From Platanthera guangdongensis (lineage: Eukaryota; Streptophyta; Magnoliopsida; Asparagales; Orchidaceae): a stretch of DNA of 64,000 bases. Where the stretch lies: NCBI GenBank assembly GCA_039583875.1, contig CM077159.1:5397371-5461370 (forward strand). Direction: 5' to 3'. The first letter of the stretch is position 1. Each line of letters starts with the position of its first letter. Below the pieces are notes generated by a model that was given only the letters and a program-made list of their open reading frames with translations, searched no databases and had not been told where the DNA came from. Positions 55,853-64,000 of this stretch are shown piece after piece. The position numbers were made by a program, and so were the translations under genes.

Positions 55853-58800
55853 TTTTGTGATTGCAGGTGGATCCAAGTATCACAAAAAATGCCAATATGG
55901 TACTTGGGCAGTGGCTGTTCCAGACACATGACTGGAACAAGAAGTCTGCTAAGGGACTATGCTTCAGTAATGGATGGACCAAAAGTAATCTTTGGAGGTT
56001 CAGAAAAAGAACTCACCAAGGGATATGATAACATTTCTAATGGTCTAGTGACTACCACAAAAGTGGCTTATATGGAAGGATTGAACAACAATCTAATAAG
56101 CATAAGGCAGCTTTGTGATATGATTTTGAAATCATTTTCCACAATGATAAGTGACTGATAAGGAATGCAAGTGATCAAGAGATCATCTTGTCAGGCACTA
56201 GGAGTGGCAACATTTATTATCTAAATTTCTCAAGTTTAAAGGAGAATTCTCCTGTATACCTTGTAGCAAGTGAGAAAGACTCTTTGTGTGTGCAATGACA
56301 CAAGAGGCTAGTTCACTTAAATTATAAAACTATGAGCAAGCTATTTTCTATGGACTTAGTTAGAAATGGTCCCCAACTAAAATGCTCCAAAGAAGGCATG
56401 TGTTCTGCATGTCAAACATGCAAACAAACAAAAGTCTCCTTTAGGAGCATTCAGTCCAAAGACACTAAGAGGTGTCTGTACTTACTTCATATGGACCTAT
56501 TTGGTCATATACAAGTTCTTATTTTAGGTAGGAAGTTTTACACCTATGGGATTGTAAAAGATCACTCTAGATTTGATTGGGTATTTTTCCTAAGGAGAAA
56601 GTCTGAAACATTGGACATTCTTGCTGATTTTGTCAAACAAATTCAAAATGAAAAGGGCTGTTCTATGGTCAAGTTAAGAAGAGACCATAACACAAAATTT
56701 TAATCTGAAAGAATTACAAATTTCTATAAAGAACTAGGGATCGTTCAGGAATTCTCCTCTCCTAGAACACCCAAGAAAAATGGGGTTGATGAGAAGAAAA
56801 ATAGAACTCTTATTGAGGCTGCTAGAACAATGTTAAGTGGTGCATCTCTCCCAGAATATTTCTGGGTTGAGGCTGCAAACACAGTTTGTTATGTTCATAA
56901 TAGGGCCTTTATCAACAAAAGTCACAACAAGACTCTCTATGAACTAATGAAAGGCAGAAAACCAAGTCTGTCCTATTTCAAAATCTTTGAAAGTAAGTGC
57001 TTTGTCTTAGACAATGGGAAGAATTATCTAACTAAGTTTTGAGAAAAGTCCTATGAAGGTATCTTTGTAAGCTATAGTAATCATATCAAGGCATATAGGA
57101 TCTACAACTTGAAACATCAAGTGGCAAAAGAATCTATTAATATTGTTTTGATGAAACTTTTGTCTTACATAACAAACTATCTAACAATTCTAGTCTAAGT
57201 GATGTAGACTCTAAAATGGAAAAAATTAAATATAAGAGATTCATCTGATATAGAATTAGAGGCTAGAAACAATGCTGTAATTCCTATAGAAGACACTGTC
57301 ACTACCTAGGGGGAGGAAGAGATTCATCCTCCTCCACCTAAAGAACTAGATGATGGTAGGAATCTGTTTGTAGCTATTAGGCACCTTAGAGATCATCCTA
57401 TTGATCAAATAATAGGTGATGTCAGGCTAGGAGAGACTACTAGGAGTAGACATCATAATGAAGTTCTGTTCTACAGCTTTCTCTCTCAGATGGAACCTAA
57501 GAAGTTTGAAGAAGCCAATTCAGACCCCAACTGGATTATGGCAAGGAAAGAAGAGCTTAATCAATTTGAGAGATGTAAGATCTGAAGTCTAGTTCCTATA
57601 CCTAGAAATCACAATGTCATAGGAACTAAGTGGATATATAGAAATAAATTAGATGAGAATGGAGTCATAGTTAAAAATAAAGCAAGAATTATGGCTAAGG
57701 GGTATAGACAAGAGGAAGGAATAGACTTTGACCAAACTTTGCACTTGTAGCTAGGCTAAAAGCAATTAGATTATTTTTAGCACATGCAGCTTACAAAGAA
57801 TATAAGTTCTACCAGATGGATGTAAAATCTGCATTCCTAAATGGTACATTGAAGGAAGAAGACTATGTAAAACAGCCACCAAGTTTTGCAAATCCTAAAC
57901 TTAGCTCTCATGTCTTCATATTACATAAAACATTGTATGGGTTAAAACAGATACCTAGAGCCTGGTATGAGACTTTATCTACCTTTCTCATAGAGAATAA
58001 GTTCTCAAGGGGGAAGATAAATAAGATACTATTCCTAAGGGACATCAAAGGTTCAAGTATTCTAGTCCAGATTTGTGTAGATGACATCATTTTTGGGTCT
58101 ACTAATGAGTTGCTATGTAGAAAATTTGTCAATCTTATGCAAGACAAGTTTGAAATGAGCAGCATGGGTGAGCTAAAGTTCTTGAGATTCGAAGTTAGAC
58201 AATCTGAAGATGGTATAAACATCTCTCAGACTAAGTTCACAAAGGAGTTGATTAAGAAATATGGTATGAAAAATTCTTCTACCATGAGACCCCAATGAGT
58301 TCCTCAGTGTCACTACAAAAGGATGAATCTGGGAATCCAGTGGATGAATCCTTGTATAGAGGCATCATTGGTTCACTCCTTTACTTGACAACTAGTAAAC
58401 CAGATATCATATTTTCAAGATGTGTTTGTGCTAGGTACCAAGCATGCACTAAAGAGTCTCATTATACAGTGGTTAAATGAATATTGAGATATCTAAAGGG
58501 CACCCACAATCTTGGGCTTTGATATCATAAGAATGGTGATTTTGATTTAACTGGATACACAAATGCAAATTTTGCAGGATGTAAAGAGAACAAAAAGAGT
58601 ACATCAGGAACATGTCAGTTTTTTGGGGGAATACTCATCAGTGGGAGCAGTAAGAAGCAAACTAGTGTAGCAATTTCTACAGATGAGTCTGAGTATATAT
58701 CAGCAGGGAGCTACTGTGCACAGTTACTGTGGATACAGTATCAACTTCTGGACTACAAAATACAACTAAGTAAAACTATTATGTATTGTGATTGTACTAG

Positions 58801-59015
58801 TGCAATCTTAATTGCTAATAATCCTGTTTCTCACAGTAGAACCAAACATATAAAAATCATATATCACTTTTTTTAGAGAAAATGTTGAAAAATACAATAT
58901 CTATTTACTTTATACTTCCACTGAAAATCAAATTGCTGACATATTCACAAAACCCTTAGATGAAAACATGTTCAATTTCTTTAAGTTTGAACTAGAAATG
59001 TTAAACATAGAATAA
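55853..59015 (+). pseudogene. pol: Copia A pol, degenerate
   Basis: Fragments in order: protease with [10 protein letters not shown] at about 55905 (catalytic Asp changed to Gly); GAG-pre-integrase with CSACQTCK at 56400; integrase core with HMDLFGH at 56488 and the [10 protein letters not shown] segment at 56790; RT with [10 protein letters not shown] at 57816 and [10 protein letters not shown] at 58075; RNase H with the final helix LEMLNIE ending at 59013. Stops and frameshifts are frequent and the protease active site is lost, so it cannot work. In-frame continuation from gag across a single TAA matches element B. Confidence 0.88.
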
Positions 59016-59159
59016 CCATTTTCATTGGTACCTAATAAAAAAATCTTTGTTCAACTTGTATAAGTTAAGTAATAAAGTCTACCAACCTAAATAAATAAGT
59101 AAGACATCATAAAAGTCAAGAATATACATTTTAGAAAACAAAATTTTAACTAAGTCAAA

Positions 59160-59400
59160 AATTGTGCCAAGACACCAGAAATTGTGTCGAGACACCAGAA
59201 AGTGTGTCTACACTATAGATAGTAATGTGTCAAGACACCATAAAGTGTGTGGACACTACATAAATGCAAAGTGTCGGGACACTCAAATAAGTGTCGAGAC
59301 ATAAGAGTGTAGAGACCCTAAGGTATGTGTCGAGAGACATAATCCTTGTGTCGACTTGAGTCGACACATCTCGACAGTCTAGTTTTCCTGTGTCAACACT
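59160..59400. repeat. Degenerate palindrome array between pol and ORF3, element A
   Basis: About ten copies related to GTGTCGACAC, many as GTGTCGAGACAC-like variants or with TCAA. The place is the same as that of the internal array of B. Confidence 0.75.
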
Positions 59401-59443
59401 AGGTATTTACCCAAATATTTAGAATAGTCTAAATGCAGCGCGC

Positions 59444-59477
59444 GTTTTCGTCTTCAGTGACATCTACTATAAATAGG
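59444..59477 (+). promoter_or_regulatory. Internal promoter before ORF3, element A
   Basis: GTTTTCGTCTTCA (59444-59456), 11 bases, TATAAATAGG (59468-59477). The ORF3 ATG at 59595 lies 117 bases further. Matches element B in both blocks and in spacing. Confidence 0.7.
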
Positions 59478-59594
59478 GTATGGAAGAAGTAGTCGACTAC
59501 GCTTACCTGAAATCTTGAGAGATTGATCCTTGTGTGTTGAGACCTAGAATTCCTTTAGTCGATACATCTCTTTCTCAACTTTTTCTCAATTCCA

Positions 59595-60520
59595 ATGGCT
59601 CCTAAGAACGTCGACAACATATTTGAATGGTACGAGCCTGTACGTAATGGATTCGTCTCTACACAAGAAGAAATTAGAAATGTTATTGACCAAATTACAG
59701 TGGCTGGAATAGAATATCTTCTTTCAGAACTGTCAAACATCTGGAAAAGAGAAGTTTCTGAGTTTTTTATAATGCTAAACTAGACTCAAACTCAAAAAAG
59801 ATCAAGTTTAAGGTAAATGGAGCAAAAGTGAAATTTACAACCAGGAAATTGGCGAAGGTTTTTCAAATTCCAAGAATCGATCAGGAAGATGAAATAGACA
59901 CCACCATGACTACTGAAGCATTGATGTGGTGTGGATTGGCTCCAACCACTAAGATTGGAAGTACTTTAAACATGAAGGGTATGAATGCCTAATGAAAATT
60001 TCTATTTGAAATAATAGGTAAGGTGCTGTTGTGCAAGACAGGGGCACATGAAAGAATTTCTGCTTCAATGTTTGAACTGATGACAAGAGTTATATTCAAG
60101 GTCAAGACAAACTGGAGCAAGATTGTCTTTGATAAAATAGCAGAGAGTATCAAGAAGCCTAACATGGGAAGAATTTTGAGTCTCTACTTAGTTCATACCA
60201 TTCCAGATAGTCTTAATTTTAAGCTTGTATTTAAGATAAATCACATGAGAAGAATGCACATGAGAATTTTAGCAAGATGAGATAGAGTTTTGATAAGGGA
60301 AACACTAGAAACTGAGAAGAAGAAGGAGAAAAAGAAAAGACTGTAGTTGTGGATGAAGATTCTTCCAGTGAATCTGGAGAACAAGAAAGTTCAAGCTCTA
60401 AGAAATAAGATGATACAATAGCTGAGAATTCTCCAAGGACCTCACATAGAACTGGTGATCAGATGCAAGGGGAGAATATACAAGAGAGGGATCCTTTTGA
60501 GAGGGAGAACCTCAATGATC
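59595..60520 (+). pseudogene. ORF3 of element A, N-terminal part
   Basis: Begins MAPKNVDNIFEWYEP, parallel to MAPKLEENVNEGYEL in B. Conserved blocks follow: EALMWCGL at 59918, GKVLLCKT at 60018, SASMFELMTRVIF at 60060, and NHMRRMHMRI near 60240. A frameshift near 59765, two adjacent stops near 59990 and a TGA near 60279 break it. Where B has its first TAG, A has TGG (Trp). The frame runs into an (AT)n tract at 60525 and resumes at 63718. Confidence 0.8.
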
Positions 60521-60522
60521 AT

Positions 60523-60637
<115 letters not shown>

Positions 60638-60668
60638 AGCAGTCGTGCACGAGGGACCCCGTGTAGGC

Positions 60669-61210
60669 AACATTTGTCGTGGGGGACGACATTTGTCGTG
60701 GGGGCGACATTTGTCGTGGGGGAGATAATTGTCGAGGGGGGCGACAATTGTTGAGGGGGCAGACAATTGTTGAGGGGGGAGCGACAATTATCGTGGGGGC
60801 AACATTTGTCGTGAGGGCGACATTTATCATGGGAGCGATAATTGTCGAGGGGGCGACAATTGTCGAGGGGGTGACAATTGTCGAGGGGGCGACAATTGCC
60901 GAGGGGGGACAATTGTCGTGGGGGCGACATTGGACTTGAGAGCGATATTGGTTGTGGACGATGACATTGATCTTGGGGGTGACATTGGTGGTGGGCGGTG
61001 ACCTTGATCGGGGACCGCGATATTGATCGGGGGCCGCGACCAATGTCGGGGGAGGCGTCATTGGTCGGGGGCGGCGACATTGGTCGGGGGTTCTGACATT
61101 GATCTGTTGCGGCAACATTGGTCGGGGGCGGCGACATTGGTCCTGAGCGGCGACATTGACCGAGACGGCGACATTGTTTGTGGGCGCCGACATTGGACGT
61201 AGAAGACGAC
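60669..61210. repeat. Minisatellite with GACAATTGTC / GACATTGGTC units
   Basis: Units of 17-20 bp of the form GGGGGCGACAATTGTCGA in the left half, changing to GGCGGCGACATTGGTCGG in the right half. GACAATTGTC is itself a perfect palindrome. Long Pro/Thr/Asn-rich frames on the - strand are translations of this repeat. Confidence 0.9.
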
Positions 61211-61555
61211 ATTATTCGCCGACAACAATGCACTCAATCTCTTATAAAAAGTGAAGCAGATGCTTATTGCATGTGGGTGCTCGGGCCAATGCAAAATGCT
61301 GCTATTGTTTGTTGTGTGGGGGTGATGTTTGAAGCCATCATATGAAATTCTACTAAACATTAAACATTATAATACTTTGGTAATATTCTTATTGAAAAGT
61401 TACCTCAATATATATTTATTGAGGCATATTACATGGTATATTATCACAACAAATTGGTTTGCTGGAAGAGCATTGCTAAAAGTGTTAAACTTTCATATGC
61501 AAACTTTACCAAGAAAATCTTCTAGAAATACAGAGAGTTGATTTCCTGACCACGT
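61211..61555. other. Unassigned AT-rich stretch
   Basis: Between the minisatellite and the 471-bp repeat. No gene or family recognised. Confidence 0.5.
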
Positions 61556-62685
61556 TGCTGGAAGAGCATTTGTATACTGCTTCAGCTTATTCATCTATCA
61601 TTAGACAACTTAACAATCCAGGTTTAATTAACCAAGCACATGACAAACCCCATCTGAAATTTAGGCATAATCTCATCTAAAATTCAATAAGCCACTTGTA
61701 ATAGAAAATAATAAATAGAAAAGACAGAGCAAGACTATCTATCATTCATGATTGAATAATATGAGAAGAGCATTTGTATACTACTTCAGCTGATTCATCT
61801 ATCATTAGGCAACTTAACAGTCCAGGTTTAAATTAACCAAGCGCAGGGCAAACCCCATCTAAAATTTAGGCATAACCCCATCTAAAATTTAATAAGCCAC
61901 TTGTAACAAAAATAAATAAATAAAAAAGACAGAGCAAGATTGTATCATTCATGATTGAATAGGCTGAGAACACAAACAACAGATAGGGTAAACAAAGCAA
62001 CTTCAAAGCTGAGAACACAAACATGAGAACCGTACCTTCTCTTGAAGCCAAGTGGATCTCCGCCTAAATGAGAACACTTGCCGGCATCGAGGAGGAGAAA
62101 TATCTCCGGCAAGATGCTAACACCTGAAGAGACTCCCAACACAAAAAATAAGAATTTTGGCATGATAAATCTTAGGCAAAAAACTTTAAGAACACCTTAA
62201 GCATAATGACAAACATTCATGATTGAATAATATGAGAAGAGCATTTGTATACTACTTCAGCTGATTCATCTATCATTAGACAACTTAACAGTCCAGGTTG
62301 AAATTAGCCAAGCGCAGGGCAAACCCCATCTAAAATTTAGGCATAACCCCATCTAAAATTTAATAAGCCACTTGTAACAAAGAATAATAAATAGAAAAGA
62401 CAGAGCAAGACTGTATCATTCATGATTGAATAGGCTGAGAACACAAACAACAGATAGGGTAAACAAAGCAACTTCAAAGCTGAGAACACAAACATGAGAA
62501 CCGTACCTTCTCTTGAAGCCAAGTGGATCTCCGCCTAGATGAGAACACTTGCCGGCATCGAGGAGGAGAAATATCTCCGGCAAAATGCTAACACCTGAAG
62601 AGACTCCCAACACAAAAAATAAGAATTTTGGCATGATAAATCTTAAGCAAAAAACTTTAAGAACACCTTAAGCATAATGACAAAC
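61556..62685. repeat. 471-bp tandem repeat, two full copies and a partial one
   Basis: GATTGAATAATATGAGAAGA starts at 61750 and again at 62221, giving a 471-bp period. A partial, more diverged copy precedes at 61556-61749 (GGAAGAGCATTTGTATACTG). The repeated 61- and 72-codon - strand frames lie inside and are not supported as genes. Confidence 0.9.
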
Positions 62686-62764
62686 ACCTTGAGAGCATGA
62701 AGAAATTATGAACTGTGGCATGATAAATCTTAAACAAAAAACCTTAAGAACGTCTTAAGCATAA

Positions 62765-63252
62765 TGGCTCACCTTGAAAAATTTTGGGGTGCATGAGGAG
62801 GAGAGCTATTGAGAGCATGAAGAAATTATGAACTGCAAACTCCATCTAAAGTCCTGCTCACCATGAAAAATTTCGGGCTGCAGGAGGAGAAGAGCTATTG
62901 AGAGCTTGAAAAAATTATGAATTGCAAACTCCATCTAAAGTCCTGCTCACCGAGAAAAATTTCGGGATGCATGAGGAGGAGAGCTATTGAGAGCATGAAG
63001 AAATTATGAACTGCAAACTCCATCTAAAGTCCTGCTCACCGTGAAAAATTTCGGGCTACAGGAGGAGAAGAGCTATTGAGAGCTTGAAGAAATTATGAAT
63101 TGCAAACTCCATCTAAAGTCCTGCTCACTGTGAAAAATTTCAGGCTGCAGGAGGAGAAGAGCTATTGAGAGCTTGAAGAAATTATGAATTGCAAACTCCA
63201 TCTAAAGTCCTGCTCACCGAGAAAAATTTCGGGATGCAGGAGGAGGAGAGCT
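62765..63252. repeat. 89-bp tandem repeat, about 5.5 copies
   Basis: The marker GAGCTATTGAGAGC begins at 62803, 62892, 62981, 63070 and 63159, and a variant at 63248, an exact 89-bp period. Units alternate between two subtypes (GCATGAGGAGGAGAGC and GCAGGAGGAGAAGAGC). Confidence 0.92.
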
Positions 63253-63629
63253 ATTGCGTGAGGCACTGTGGAGGAGATGATGTGGCGATGGAGGAGGGGC
63301 GGCTTGGAGGAGAGTTGAGGTCGTTGCTCGCACTGTCGATGGAGGAGCGCCGTAGAGAAGATGAAAAGTAGGGCTCTGTGGAGAAGATGAGAGGCGAGGC
63401 TGCACCGTGGTGAAGATGAAAAGCGGGGCTCTGTGGAGGAGGTAGGGTTTTCAGAGGAGGAATTAGCGGGATTTGAAATAAAGCGAAAGGCAGAGCGTCA
63501 ATTTAGGATGGACGGTGAGATGAATTTACCTTAAAACCATATATTTTGAAATAAAGAGGTGTTAAAAGGAGGGTATTTTGGTCCACCGAATGTTACACCA
63601 TCCTGCTTTTGTCTTCCCTTATAGTATAA

Positions 63630-63631
<2 letters not shown>
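63253..63631. other. GA-rich tail of the insert
   Basis: Purine-rich sequence with GGAGGAG and GAAGATGA runs, then AT-rich sequence to the right (AT)n tract. No gene recognised. Confidence 0.5.

Positions 63632-63717
<86 letters not shown>
63632..63717. repeat. (AT)n microsatellite, right
   Basis: About 43 AT units, uninterrupted, directly before ORF3 of A resumes. Confidence 0.98.
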
Positions 63718-63719
<2 letters not shown>

Positions 63720-63985
63720 ATGATGTGAACACTATAGTTACAGAAGTAGTACAACAAAAGGAATACATTGATGGGGAGAATTTCACTAAACTTCATGATC
63801 TGGCAAGTGACATTGTTAATAACACTGTGATGGAAGTTCTACAAGAACTGAATACAGTTGCGGGAGAAGCTGAGAATCTAGCACAAGATGTGCAGATTTT
63901 TGAGAAAGAGAATGAGAATACAGTCACTAAGGAGATTGAGGAAGAAATTCCAATAAATAAGGAATCTGACATCCAGGGGAGATAA
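63718..63985 (+). pseudogene. ORF3 of element A, continued
   Basis: After the AT tract the frame reads an acidic Glu/Val/Thr-rich segment ending IQGR and TAA, comparable in composition to the acidic middle of ORF3 in B. It is cut by this stop just before the window ends. The link to the N-terminal part rests on order, strand and composition. Confidence 0.5.
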
Positions 63986-64000
63986 CTACAACTCTAGAGA

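Noticed and set aside
61866..62163. Repeated hydrophobic 61- and 72-codon frames (also 62337-62634)
   Set aside because: They repeat only because the 471-bp DNA unit is duplicated; no start context or family supports a gene.

Overview
The window is plant nuclear DNA made almost entirely of nested LTR retrotransposons. Evidence: Ty1/copia polyproteins of the Sirevirus type (two CCHC knuckles in a long coiled-coil gag, an extra ORF after pol), Ty3/gypsy chromovirus polyproteins with a C-terminal chromodomain, initiator-tRNA-Met primer sites, target-site duplications (TSDs) and MITEs. I see no intact host gene, rRNA, tRNA or CRISPR array. The species cannot be named from this sequence; a flowering plant with a repeat-rich genome fits.

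Layout. 1-2.08 kb is AT-rich unassigned DNA with a short tandem repeat. 2.08-2.83 kb holds two Tourist-like MITEs. 2.83-4.16 kb is a GC-rich leader-like stretch followed by a broken RNA-recognition-motif (RRM) fragment. 4.7-5.5 kb is a decayed + strand copia pol (element F). 5.6-7.58 kb is the gag start, primer site and LTR of a - strand copia (element E). 7.58-10.57 kb is the LTR and leader of a + strand gypsy (element D). From 10,567 to beyond the window runs a + strand Sirevirus-like copia (element A), which is the host for the rest. A is split by (i) a gypsy/Tekay-like element of unusual form, LTR-internal-LTR-internal-LTR, at 12,143-36,006 with TSD GAGGT; (ii) a truncated - strand Sirevirus (element C), 36.35-54.04 kb, whose own 5' LTR is split by (iii) a complete young - strand Sirevirus (element B), 39,858-53,157, with TSD CTCGG; (iv) a repeat-rich block between two (AT)n tracts, 60.5-63.7 kb. 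Insertion order from nesting: D, then A, then the gypsy triplet and C (order between them unknown), then B.

Most interesting observations. (1) In both internal regions of the gypsy element a 101-bp, 28% GC, GT...AG segment lies exactly at the gag/protease boundary and its removal joins gag and pol in frame, so it looks like a real intron controlling the Gag to Gag-Pol ratio. (2) In Sireviruses A and B, which are well diverged, the extra ORF after pol is preceded by the same palindrome array that sits in their LTRs plus a conserved TCGTCTTCA-N11-TATAAATAGG block: a probable internal promoter for ORF3. (3) The LTRs of B carry about 32 perfect copies of the palindrome GTGTCGACAC each; element C carries a different hairpin array built on CGAGAATC/GATTCTCG. 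(4) The gypsy LTRs contain twin hairpins whose stems covary between diverged LTRs.

How the parts work together: gag supplies the particle protein, pol the protease, integrase, reverse transcriptase and RNase H; the LTRs supply promoter and ends; ORF3 occupies the place of the Sirevirus envelope-like gene but its role is unknown. Element B has intact gag and pol reading frames and nearly identical LTRs, so it is the youngest insertion; its ORF3 is broken by three in-frame TAG codons.
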